Below are positions 6,659-13,288 of a stretch of DNA of 14,177 nt, piece by piece. The notes beneath the pieces were generated by a model. That model saw only the letters and a program-made list of their open reading frames with translations, was not told the DNA's origin and made no database searches. Position 1 is the stretch's first letter. Each line of letters starts with the position of its first letter. The position numbers and the translations under genes are program-made. The DNA comes from Pseudomonadota bacterium (GTDB lineage Bacteria; Pseudomonadota; Gammaproteobacteria; Burkholderiales; Methylophilaceae): contig JAKPIR010000006.1 of assembly GCA_029549705.1 (NCBI GenBank), forward strand, positions 1 to 14,177, given 5' to 3'.

Positions 6659-8095
6659 ATGGCAACTAACCAGAAAACCCCTAAGAAAGTGATACCAATT
6701 ATCAATGACAACAGAAAAGATGGTGAAGTGTCATTATATGAAGCACATAATAAAATTTATCCACGTACAACCTCTGGATATTTCACGAATTGGCGATGGA
6801 TAACTCTTTGGATTACGCAAATCGTATTTTATGGTGTTCCATGGCTTGAATTAGGACAAAGACAAGCAGTTTTGCTTGATATAGATACGCATCGCTTCTA
6901 TATATTTGGGTTGATACTTTATCCTCAAGATTTAATTTACCTTGCGGTCATACTTATCATTGCTGCACTGGCTTTATTCTTGTTTACAGCCGTTGCTGGT
7001 CGGCTTTGGTGTGGGTTTTCATGTCCACAGACGGTCTATACTAAAATATTCTTATGGATAGAAAGCAAAGTTGAAGGTGATCGTGCTGCGAGAATCAAGC
7101 TAGATAATGCAAACTTGAGCATCAATAAAATTTTCAAGAAATTACTAAAACATTTTATATGGATTAGCTTTTCAATGTGGACTGGATTCACATTTTTAGG
7201 ATATTTCACTCCAATACGTGATTTGACTCAAAGTATTATTCAAATCAGCCTTGGCCCTTGGGAAACTTTTTGGATATGTTTTTACGGCTTTGCGACTTAC
7301 GGAAATGCAGGATTTTTACGTGAACAAGTATGCAAATACATGTGCCCATACGCACGTTTTCAGAGTGCAATGTTTGACAAGGACACCTTAATTGTTACAT
7401 ATGATGAGGAGCGTGGAGAGCCTAGAAGTGGCCGTTCTCGCAAAGTGGATGCAAAAGAAAAAGGCCTGGGTGACTGTGTTGATTGCAGCTTTTGTGTACA
7501 GGTATGTCCGGTTGGTATTGATATTCGAGATGGCTTGCAATACGAATGTATTAGCTGCGGATTGTGTGTTGATGCTTGTGACAGTGTGATGGATAAAATG
7601 GAGTATCCCCGCGGTTTAATTAAGTTCTCGACCATTAATGGTGCTAGTAATCACTGGACTAATTACCAGATTATTAAAAATGTATTAAGACCACGTGTAC
7701 TAATTTACAGCGCAATATTATTAACACTTTGTATTGGTTTTGCTGTTTCGTTAAGCTTACGCGAGTCGTTCAAAGTTGATGTTATTAGAGATAGAGGTGT
7801 TATGTCGAGGCTTACCTCCGAAGGAAATATCGAAAATGTTTATCGACTACAAATAACCAATGTAACCGAAAAACCTCAAAAATATCATATTAGTGTCTCA
7901 GGTATTGAGGGGATAACTATTAGTTCGAATAATGAATTTTCTGTTGATGCTGCAAGTGAACGCATGGTAGTCGTAAGCTTGCAATTACCTGATGAAGTTA
8001 CAAGTAGCGGATCTCATCCAGTCAAATTTGAAATTGAATCACTTTCAAACGATGAGGAAGTTACTGAACAGTCAACTTTTTACATTCCTAGGTAA
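6659..8095 (+). CDS. ccoG: CcoG/FixG-type membrane polyferredoxin (cytochrome oxidase accessory, cupric reductase family)
   Basis: A 478-aa membrane protein. Hydrophobic segments lie near residues 45-62, 80-113, 163-183, 193-213 and 346-366. Paired cysteines flank the membrane part: C118xxxC122P and C225xxxC229P. A double [4Fe-4S] ferredoxin domain follows with C273/C276/C279/C283 and C297/C300/C303/C307. The C-terminal 110 residues form the periplasmic Ig-like FixG_C domain. CcoG reduces Cu(II) to Cu(I) for cbb3 oxidase assembly in bacteria where it has been tested. Here there are no ccoNOQP or ccoHIS genes; it follows DUF934 by 71 nt on the same strand. It may share the cysI operon, and a role in feeding electrons to a neighbouring redox enzyme is conceivable but untested. 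The Shine-Dalgarno is weak (GAGAAC). All expected cysteines are intact. Confidence 0.88.
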   Translation: MATNQKTPKKVIPIINDNRKDGEVSLYEAHNKIYPRTTSGYFTNWRWITLWITQIVFYGVPWLELGQRQAVLLDIDTHRFYIFGLILYPQDLIYLAVILIIAALALFLFTAVAGRLWCGFSCPQTVYTKIFLWIESKVEGDRAARIKLDNANLSINKIFKKLLKHFIWISFSMWTGFTFLGYFTPIRDLTQSIIQISLGPWETFWICFYGFATYGNAGFLREQVCKYMCPYARFQSAMFDKDTLIVTYDEERGEPRSGRSRKVDAKEKGLGDCVDCSFCVQVCPVGIDIRDGLQYECISCGLCVDACDSVMDKMEYPRGLIKFSTINGASNHWTNYQIIKNVLRPRVLIYSAILLTLCIGFAVSLSLRESFKVDVIRDRGVMSRLTSEGNIENVYRLQITNVTEKPQKYHISVSGIEGITISSNNEFSVDAASERMVVVSLQLPDEVTSSGSHPVKFEIESLSNDEEVTEQSTFYIPR

Positions 8096-8114
8096 ATGTT
8101 TAATTTTAAGTACT

Positions 8115-8140
8115 TAACTAGCTCATAAATGAGCCAGTTA
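8115..8140 (+). terminator. Hairpin after ccoG (first)
   Basis: TAACTAGCTC-ATAAAT-GAGCCAGTTA makes a 10-bp stem with one A/C mismatch and a 6-nt loop, 19 nt after the ccoG stop. The tail is TATATATT rather than a clean T-run, so it is a plausible but weak intrinsic terminator. Confidence 0.45.
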
Positions 8141-8170
8141 TATATATTACAAATTTTTCAAAATAATATT

Positions 8171-8211
8171 CAAAGTAGCCAGACGTATAATTATTATTTC
8201 TGGCTGCTTTG
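8171..8211. terminator. Long hairpin after ccoG (second)
   Basis: CAAAGTAGCCAGA (8171-8183) pairs with TCTGGCTGCTTTG (8199-8211) through 13 bp with one G/U wobble, around a 15-nt AT-rich loop. It is the strongest hairpin in the convergent ccoG/ardA interval. GGGCCC follows instead of a T-tract, so it may act as a transcript 3'-end stabiliser or be part of an intergenic repeat as well as a terminator. Confidence 0.5.
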
Positions 8212-8227
8212 GGCCCTTAGTGTCGAA

Positions 8228-8241
8228 CATGAGCGGCCGCT
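8228..8241. repeat. GC-rich palindromic intergenic repeat unit
   Basis: CATGAGCGGCCG at 8228-8239 matches CATGAGCGGTCG at 13310-13321 in 11 of 12 positions. The local copy contains a perfect 10-bp palindrome AGCGGCCGCT (8232-8241) in an otherwise AT-rich interval. It may be a degenerate dispersed intergenic repeat, but only two copies are seen. Confidence 0.35.
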
Positions 8242-8465
8242 ATGCAGTTCCACAGTTTATATTTTTGCCAGCTACTGTTTAAGAACAAATCAGTTTGTTT
8301 AAAAGTGAAAGAATGGTCAGTTTCAATATTAATTAGTTTCAGCTGGATTGGATGATTATTCGTATAGCTCAAAATAAAATGCCAACAGCGTCAAATATTT
8401 TTTGAGATCATAAATTTAATTAAAAGCCTAAGTAATTGGCCGCAAGCCAAAAAAATATCTTATTT
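8242..8465. other. AT-rich non-coding spacer between ccoG and ardA
   Basis: With the hairpins around it, this makes a gene-free interval of 413 bp (8096-8508). No open frame with coding character, no RNA gene and no clear promoter were seen. Minor structure: an imperfect dyad around 8279-8304 (TTTAAGAACAAA against TTTGTTTAAA) and TTGGC-CGCAA-GCCAA at 8436-8450 next to an A-run. Confidence 0.5.
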
Positions 8466-8495
8466 CATGCCTGCTGACCTAAATCAGAAGGCATG
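8466..8495. terminator. Hairpin downstream of ardA
   Basis: CATGCCT (8466-8472) pairs with AGGCATG (8489-8495). One G/A mismatch is followed by CTGA/TCAG and a 6-nt loop. It begins 14 nt past the ardA stop on the minus strand. A T-run occurs only about 11 nt later (plus-strand A-run at 8448-8455). It probably ends the ardA transcript and could also block read-through from ccoG. Confidence 0.55.
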
Positions 8496-8508
8496 TTGCT
8501 TTTAGCAA

Positions 8509-9015
8509 TTACAAAGCACTAGAGTTAGTACAAGTGTAGGTTTTGTTGTTGTATTCAAACTCCGTCATATCGCCGCTCAGTTCGCAATCTCTGGCAAATT
8601 TGTCATAATCGATATAAAAACGAATACTCTCAGGAAAGCTAGGTAACCAACATTCATTAAACAGCTCTTCGGCTGCATCGCGTAAGCTAGACTCTGTGAT
8701 GCTAGGTTCATCCAGTTTTTCAAGCGCTTGGCTTAATGTGTACCCCACCACCCCAGCCAGATAATATAGATTTACTTTTTCATAGTCATTTAAAAACTCA
8801 ATATCATCAAACCATATATTCAGATTAGCTTGGTTAATGCCACAAACTTCAAATAGCTGCGCGTCGTCACCGTCAATAAACTGTATCTCGAATTCTTCTA
8901 CTAAATTGCCGTAACGGTCAACGTGCACGGCTGATTTGGCCTCATAGTCGTGTGCATCGGTAAAATAAAAACCCGTTGCGTCTATGTTATAGGGTGTTGC
9001 GTGTAGTGTTGTCAT
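8509..9015 (-). CDS. ardA: Antirestriction protein, ArdA family
   Basis: A 168-aa acidic protein starting MTTLHATPYNID. The C-terminal block SIRFYIDYDKFARDCELSGD, then the ending TYTCTN, is the ArdA signature, and the whole chain is rich in Asp and Glu. ArdA mimics the bent B-DNA bound by type I restriction enzymes, protecting incoming plasmid or ICE DNA from host restriction. This internal ATG (9013-9015) was preferred because GTGAGGC lies about 10 nt before it and the length fits the family (about 165-180 aa). An upstream ATG would add 55 residues with no family resemblance. It is transcribed leftward, convergent with ccoG, and closes in a hairpin 14 nt downstream. Its presence marks the region as transferable DNA. 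Confidence 0.85.
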   Translation of the reverse strand: MTTLHATPYNIDATGFYFTDAHDYEAKSAVHVDRYGNLVEEFEIQFIDGDDAQLFEVCGINQANLNIWFDDIEFLNDYEKVNLYYLAGVVGYTLSQALEKLDEPSITESSLRDAAEELFNECWLPSFPESIRFYIDYDKFARDCELSGDMTEFEYNNKTYTCTNSSAL

Positions 9016-9434
9016 AGTCTTTTGCCTCACTGTATCGTTCTTAGATTGAAGAGCCGCTTTTGAATTAAAGACTTGCCCCGAATTTGCAGACTTATCAACC
9101 CGACCTGCATCGCTCTTGAGTTGTTTCGCCTGCCGATAAGGTTCATGGAGATTAAGAAAGAAAAGCCAGCAACCAGCCAAAATCGCAGTCGCAAAGCCGA
9201 TATGCGAACCGATTGCAGGTGGTCACGAAGTGTTTATGCTTGTTTGGATTTCGCCCCGTGAGATGGTCGGTGCTTTGGCGAAACTAAAGAGCGAATGCTG
9301 TTAATAGATGAATAGCAAAGCAGGGGATGTTTTTAGTAAATTTAAGGCGAAATTTACTCCGATTCTATCGCTTCAGTCAGGCTTTGAAAATCCGCTCCTG
9401 CTCTTTAATCGAAGTTATGAAAGCTAGAGTATCT
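9016..9434. other. Non-coding interval between abiEii and ardA
   Basis: About 420 bp without a convincing gene. It should hold the ardA promoter, but no near-consensus -35/-10 pair was found on the minus strand. The clearest structure is AGTAAATTT-AAGGCG-AAATTTACT (9335-9358), a perfect 9-bp inverted repeat about 77 bp beyond the abiEii stop. It lacks a T-tract in either direction. A 39-codon frame at 9308-9427 (+) spans this repeat but has no ribosome binding site. Confidence 0.5.
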
Positions 9435-10331
9435 CTATGCGTTTAATTTTCTCTTGAGCTCGTCATATTGCGCTTGATGCTTAGTTGGGTTCTGTGCCTT
9501 AAGTTTCTCTAAGTTTCTTAATTTCCACTGTACTGCAGGGAATCGCTCAAAATCATAAAGTACCCAATTTGGTGTTAAGTTTTTTACGCTAAGTAAAAAC
9601 TCTTTGTCATAATCGGTGAGGTTGTTATGGATCGTACGTATAAGATTTTCTCTGGTAGCTTCAAATTCTTCGTAGCTAAATGGTTCGACAGTCATGCCTT
9701 CAAAGTGATTAATCATTACTGCACGTTGATCCAGATAATTCGGCACAATGAGTTCATGCATTGGACGTCCACTACTAGCCAAACACAATAAGAAGCCAAT
9801 TTTAACTTCTTCAGAAAATCCTTCATTGTTTAGCAAGTGCATCACATCAAATAAATCTCTTGGATGCTGGCGATCCAATGCAGCACAAATCTTACCGCCG
9901 TAAAGTTGGCCAAAAGGCACAACCGGCATTGCACAAAATACATCAAATTCAGTTTGAGCCTGATCGCATAACACCATTTTCTGCGGTGATGTTAACGTGC
10001 CTCTACCTGTTGTGTTCACTTCAATTTTAATTTGTGCGCTTCTCGATGATACCTGTAGCTTGTAGACATCATGCTGGTGAGTAACATTGATGTTTTGAAT
10101 GCTGGCTACAATATTCGCTTTGATTCGTTCTAAGGCGCTAGAGACATTTATATATGTGACTTCTCTGTCTTCAATCGGCAGGTAGGTTAAATCAATATCC
10201 ACCGACAAGCGTGGCATATCTCTCACAAAAAGGTTAATCGCTGTACCACCATGTATTGCAAAGCACTCTTCTCTTGCAACAATAGGCAATACATCAAGTA
10301 ATAAGCTGACCTGATTTTTATAGTTTTGCAT
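9435..10331 (-). CDS. abiEii: AbiEii nucleotidyltransferase toxin (type IV TA / abortive infection)
   Basis: A 298-aa protein. Nucleotidyltransferase motifs are intact: HGGTAINLF with G28/G29/T30, the metal-binding D45-x-D47 in SVDIDLTY, and KICAALDRQHPRDLFDV with K147, D153, R154, R158 and D159. These define the AbiEii/AbiGii toxin family, which halts growth, reportedly by nucleotide addition to RNA targets, and can give phage abortive infection. It begins 1 nt after the AbiEi stop, so the two are co-translated, with antitoxin first as is usual for AbiE. The C-terminal 130 residues form the helical half of the fold. No truncation or broken motif is visible, so the toxin is probably active and must be restrained by its partner. 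Confidence 0.9.
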   Translation of the reverse strand: MQNYKNQVSLLLDVLPIVAREECFAIHGGTAINLFVRDMPRLSVDIDLTYLPIEDREVTYINVSSALERIKANIVASIQNINVTHQHDVYKLQVSSRSAQIKIEVNTTGRGTLTSPQKMVLCDQAQTEFDVFCAMPVVPFGQLYGGKICAALDRQHPRDLFDVMHLLNNEGFSEEVKIGFLLCLASSGRPMHELIVPNYLDQRAVMINHFEGMTVEPFSYEEFEATRENLIRTIHNNLTDYDKEFLLSVKNLTPNWVLYDFERFPAVQWKLRNLEKLKAQNPTKHQAQYDELKRKLNA

Positions 10332-10332
10332 T

Positions 10333-11094
10333 TTATGCCAACTCTTTAGGAACGGTTATTTGGTATTTTGTATTGAGGACGCCATTAGGTACAACACTCC
10401 GCTTACCTTTCCCAAGGTCGATTTTGGTCAAATCTAAATATTCAAACCAGTCATGTTTGGCTTTTTCCGCTAGAAATAAAAACAAACGCTTTACCTTAAC
10501 TGAAGTACAAGCCTCTAACAGTGCCTGTACCTGCTGCGGTCTCAAATTAGTCAGTCCTTCCATCAACTCATGGCATTCGGACAACTCTTGTTTCTCTGGT
10601 GCGAGGTATAAACATTCCATGATGGCACGAGCAGGACTTGATACCTGGATTGAAAAGGTTTTGAGCTCTAGATCAACCAGTCCAAGTTTTGGAGGTAGGA
10701 AAGAACTGCCATAATAATCTATTGCAACCTTCCAGTCAGCATTATTAACCCAAGCAGGCAGTCTATCTGTAGCCCCGCCAAACAATATAGCTTTGACATT
10801 GGAAAGTTGTAGATAATGTGCCTTTCCTAGCATCGCTAACGCAGTTTTAGCGCCAGGATGTATGGCGGAATCTGATTGTGTTTGCAAAGCAAATACTGCT
10901 CCTTCGTAAGAAGCTTGGTCACCTGACCTTATGAGAGCGCCTGTACCTATAGACTGTAGCCACGCACTCTTCTTATATCTATCCAGCAACTGATTGGAGA
11001 TACCTCTTTTGTTTAGCCACGAAGTTAAATAAACTGCGCCAGCAGGCCAGTCATTTATTAGCGGGTTTAATATTTTTTTATTTAATACACTCAT
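10333..11094 (-). CDS. abiEi: AbiEi antitoxin / autorepressor
   Basis: A 253-aa partner of AbiEii. The N-terminal ~95 residues hold a winged-helix-like region (AVYLTSWLNKRGISNQLLDRYKK, then WLQSIGTGALIRSGD), followed by GAKTALAMLGKAHYLQL and a C-terminal helical domain with SPARAIMECLYLAP. This is the layout of the AbiEi antitoxin family that both neutralises the toxin and represses its own promoter. There is no Shine-Dalgarno before the ATG (AAATATACT). The predicted transcription start coincides with the ATG, so the mRNA may be leaderless. Two identical-arm repeats upstream are probable binding sites. The next in-frame Met is far inside, so the start is secure unless a GTG at codon 3 is used. 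Confidence 0.87.
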   Translation of the reverse strand: MSVLNKKILNPLINDWPAGAVYLTSWLNKRGISNQLLDRYKKSAWLQSIGTGALIRSGDQASYEGAVFALQTQSDSAIHPGAKTALAMLGKAHYLQLSNVKAILFGGATDRLPAWVNNADWKVAIDYYGSSFLPPKLGLVDLELKTFSIQVSSPARAIMECLYLAPEKQELSECHELMEGLTNLRPQQVQALLEACTSVKVKRLFLFLAEKAKHDWFEYLDLTKIDLGKGKRSVVPNGVLNTKYQITVPKELA

Positions 11095-11100
11095 AGTATA

Positions 11101-11129
11101 TTTATAAGCCTATTTGTAAACCAAGTCAA
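11101..11129 (-). promoter_or_regulatory. Near-consensus promoter of abiEi-abiEii
   Basis: Read on the minus strand: -35 TTGACT (11129-11124), a 17-bp spacer (11123-11107), and -10 TATAAA (11106-11101). A start site 6-7 nt beyond the -10 falls on the abiEi ATG (11094), predicting a leaderless or almost leaderless message. The spacer is covered by operator-like repeat copy 1. Confidence 0.65.
11103..11122. promoter_or_regulatory. Operator-like repeat, copy 1
   Basis: TATAAG-N8-TAAACC fills the spacer and part of the -10 of the abiE promoter. Copy 2 at 11175-11194 has exactly the same 6-bp arms and 8-bp spacing, 72 bp away (close to seven helical turns). AbiEi antitoxins are known to bind repeats and repress their own promoters, so this is the probable repression site. 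Confidence 0.55.
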
Positions 11130-11160
11130 TTAATTAGTTTATATTTTCATGTTGGAATAA

Positions 11161-11194
11161 ACTTATAGTTTATCTATAAGTATAAATATAAACC
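11161..11194. promoter_or_regulatory. Upstream operator-like palindrome and repeat copy 2
   Basis: ACTTATAG-TTTAT-CTATAAGT (11161-11181) is a perfect 8-bp inverted repeat. Its right arm supplies the TATAAG of repeat copy 2 (TATAAG-N8-TAAACC, 11175-11194). The distance to copy 1 would allow cooperative binding by the same protein. Confidence 0.5.
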
Positions 11195-11450
11195 TAGCTA
11201 ATTCATATGATCTGCATTAACGTTTAGTGAAAGATAAATGCTGACTACGCAAGACGCGTAACAAACTAACTGCGATTTTCGTTGTTAAAATCGGTATTAA
11301 ATACTTCTAAATAGTGGTTGATGCATCAGCCACATCAAATGCTGGGGTAAGCCTCGCGGCAAGGGGTGTGTTTAAGAGGTGCGTGGCTTTGGCAGCACTT
11401 AAATTGACCCTTTTTGAGCATTCAAGATTAAGTTTTTTTAAGATTTATCT

Positions 11451-11493
11451 ATTTGTCTGACAAATCTCGGCAACTTGCCTATCCTGCATTAGG
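11451..11493 (+). other. Candidate oriT/nic-like site
   Basis: CCTATCCTGC at 11478-11487 contains the YATCCTGY core described for RP4-type (MOBP) nic sites. It is preceded 15 bp upstream by the perfect dyad ATTTGTC-T-GACAAAT, an arrangement like the relaxosome-binding repeat of such origins. The would-be nick is between G11486 and C11487. The site is 9 kb from the relaxase gene, and an 8-base degenerate core is expected by chance once or twice in the window, so this is tentative. Confidence 0.2.
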
Positions 11494-11600
11494 TAGGGGA
11501 ATTAGTATGTACTAAATCTGCATGGAGTGAACGTAAGCACTTAATTTTCAAAGCAGTCATTGAAAATTAATTTATTTTGTCTAGATGACAGGCAGAGACC

Positions 11601-11604
11601 GACC
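11601..11604. repeat. Left target-site duplication GACC
   Basis: GACC directly before the left terminal repeat, matching GACC directly after the right one (13307-13310). If one extra base is counted into the terminal repeats (CGAGG...CCTCG) no duplication remains, so the IS end is certain only to one base. Confidence 0.7.
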
Positions 11605-11622
11605 GAGGTTGTGTCAAAACGC
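11605..11622. repeat. Left terminal inverted repeat of the IS
   Basis: GAGGTTGTGTCAAAACGC is perfectly complementary to the right end. The sequences inside it diverge at once (TAATAAAT against GAAAGTCA). Confidence 0.88.
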
Positions 11623-11664
11623 TAATAAATTACATCTGAAATAACCACATTAATCTAGATATTG

Positions 11665-11670
11665 TATAAT
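11665..11670 (+). promoter_or_regulatory. -10 element of the transposase promoter
   Basis: A consensus TATAAT inside the IS, 32 nt upstream of the transposase ATG. The hexamer 17 bp upstream is a poor -35, so expression is probably low, as usual for transposases. Confidence 0.4.
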
Positions 11671-11701
11671 TTAACTATCTGATTATATTGGATATTTAAC
11701 G

Positions 11702-13132
11702 ATGAAGCGATTCATACAAGGTCAAGACAGAACACAAAGCACTCTTCTTCCAGAGATGCTGGATGAATACATTGCAGAAGAAAACCCAGTGCGCGTGATT
11801 GATGTATTTGTAGATCAGTTAGCATTATCGGAATTAGGGTTTGTAGGTGTGAACCCAGCTCAGACGGGTCGTCCGTCTTATCATCCTGCTGCCATGCTCA
11901 AACTCTACATTTACGGATACCTCAACCGCATTCAATCCAGTAGACGCCTGGAAGCAGAAGCCAATCGCAATATTGAACTCATGTGGTTGGTTGCCAGGCT
12001 CAACCCTGACTTCAAAACCATTGCTCGTTTCAGAAAAGAAAACGGTCCTGCCATACGCAAAGTTTGCAGCCAGTTTGTAGAATTGTGCCGCCGCATGCAT
12101 TTGTTTACAGATTCCATGATTGCCATTGATGGCAGCAAGTTCAAAGCCGTCAACAGCTCTGACAAGAACTACACACGGGCGAAGATTAAGACCCGCATGC
12201 AAGAGGTGGAGAAAAACATTCAGCAATATCTGGACGATTTAGAGGCGGCAGATATTAGATCACCCAAGCAATCGACCTCCCATCAAGTACGCTTGACCGA
12301 ACGGATCGCGATGTTCCAGGCACAAATGAAAGCACTGGAAACGATAGAGACAGAATTACAAGCAGCCCCTGACAAGCAGCTCTCGCAAACCGACCCGGAT
12401 GCACGTTCCATGCAACATCGTGGCGGAGGCATTGTCGGTTATAACGTTCAAGCCGCAGTGGACACGCAGCATCACCTTATCGTCGCGCATGAAGTGACGA
12501 CGGCCGGGCATGATCGGACGCAATTAGCCAACATCGCAAAGCAGACTAAAGATGTGTTGCAAAAAGAAGCTCTGACAGTGGTGGCTGATAAAGGCTACTA
12601 CAAGGGTGAAGAAGTGGCCGCTTGTGTGGCTGAGGGTATCACCCCGATCATGCCCAAGTGTTTAACCTCAGGCAACAAAGCCAATGGCTTATTTGATAAA
12701 CGCCACTTTGTGTATGACCCCAAGAGCAATACCTATCAATGTCCAGCAGGCGAATTGCTGATTGAACGCTACCGTTCACTTGAGAAAGGTCGGCCACACA
12801 TTACCTATTGGAGTTCAAACTGCAGATCGTGCGCATTGAAATCCAGTTGTACGACCAGCGGGCAAAGAAGGATTAAGCGCTGGGAGAATGAAGCGATCCT
12901 GGATCAAATGCAATCGAACCTGGAAAGCATGCCTGATGCCATGAAGATTAGGCGCTGCACCATAGAGCACACGTTTGGCACCTTGAAACACTGGATGGGT
13001 GCCTCGCACTTCCTGATGAAAACCAAAGCGCATGTCAGTACGGAAATGAGTTTACATGTGCTGGCGTACAACATGAAACGAGTGATTAGTATCATGGGCA
13101 GTGTGGCAATGATGAAGGCGATGGCTACCTAA
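11702..13132 (+). CDS. tnp: IS1182-family DDE transposase
   Basis: A 476-aa full-length transposase. Residues 1-115 hold the N-terminal DNA-binding region common to IS5/IS1182 transposases (GRPSYHPAAMLKLYIYGYLNRIQSSRRLEAE). The probable catalytic triad is D143 (AIDGSKFKAV), D296 (VADKGYYKGEE) and E422 (CTIEHTFGTLKHWMG). A coiled-coil-like insertion covers residues 160-225, and a cysteine cluster (C347, C374, C377, C383) precedes the last catalytic residue, as in the DDE_Tnp_1_6 group. No frameshift or stop interrupts it. Only GGATAT serves as a weak ribosome binding site about 10 nt before ATG. It is more GC-rich than the flanking genes, consistent with separate arrival. Confidence 0.93.
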   Translation: MKRFIQGQDRTQSTLLPEMLDEYIAEENPVRVIDVFVDQLALSELGFVGVNPAQTGRPSYHPAAMLKLYIYGYLNRIQSSRRLEAEANRNIELMWLVARLNPDFKTIARFRKENGPAIRKVCSQFVELCRRMHLFTDSMIAIDGSKFKAVNSSDKNYTRAKIKTRMQEVEKNIQQYLDDLEAADIRSPKQSTSHQVRLTERIAMFQAQMKALETIETELQAAPDKQLSQTDPDARSMQHRGGGIVGYNVQAAVDTQHHLIVAHEVTTAGHDRTQLANIAKQTKDVLQKEALTVVADKGYYKGEEVAACVAEGITPIMPKCLTSGNKANGLFDKRHFVYDPKSNTYQCPAGELLIERYRSLEKGRPHITYWSSNCRSCALKSSCTTSGQRRIKRWENEAILDQMQSNLESMPDAMKIRRCTIEHTFGTLKHWMGASHFLMKTKAHVSTEMSLHVLAYNMKRVISIMGSVAMMKAMAT

Positions 13133-13145
13133 GGCCTGTGGCCTT
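13131..13145 (+). terminator. Short hairpin at the transposase stop
   Basis: AAGGCC-TGT-GGCCTT forms a 6-bp stem overlapping the TAA stop codon. It lacks a T-tract. It may stop or stabilise the transposase transcript. The remaining 143 bp to the right terminal repeat shows no gene. Confidence 0.35.
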
Positions 13146-13288
13146 ATTCTGCGATCAGAACCCGCATGAAACGGTCAGGCTGCCATTTAGAAAAACTCAC
13201 GTAAAAACCACTTACTTTGCATAGATAAATGCGCCTTAAGCAATATCGATTTATGTCGCGAAGCGAGAGTATATTTAGCATGACTTTC

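Larger units (their letters stand above)
11195..11604. other. Dyad-rich non-coding interval
   Basis: About 410 bp without a gene before the insertion sequence. Four further inverted repeats stand out: CGATTTT/AAAATCG (11273-11293); TTAAGAGGTGC/GCAGCACTTAA, imperfect (11372-11402); ATTTGTC-T-GACAAAT (11451-11465); and TTAATTTTCAA/TTGAAAATTAA, perfect 11 bp (11541-11570). There is also a TGATGCATCA palindrome at 11319-11328. The density suggests a regulatory, origin or structured-RNA role that cannot be fixed from sequence alone. Confidence 0.45.

Noticed and set aside
9016..9180. 55-residue N-terminal extension of ArdA
   Set aside because: It has no ArdA-like sequence, while the internal ATG has a ribosome binding site and yields the family's usual length.
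9073..9261. 62-codon plus-strand frame opposite the ardA upstream region
   Set aside because: Arg/Cys-rich composition typical of a shadow frame; no start signal or known domain.
9308..9427. 39-codon plus-strand frame (MNSKAGDVFSKF...)
   Set aside because: No ribosome binding site, no recognised family, and it contains the 9-bp inverted repeat. Probably chance.
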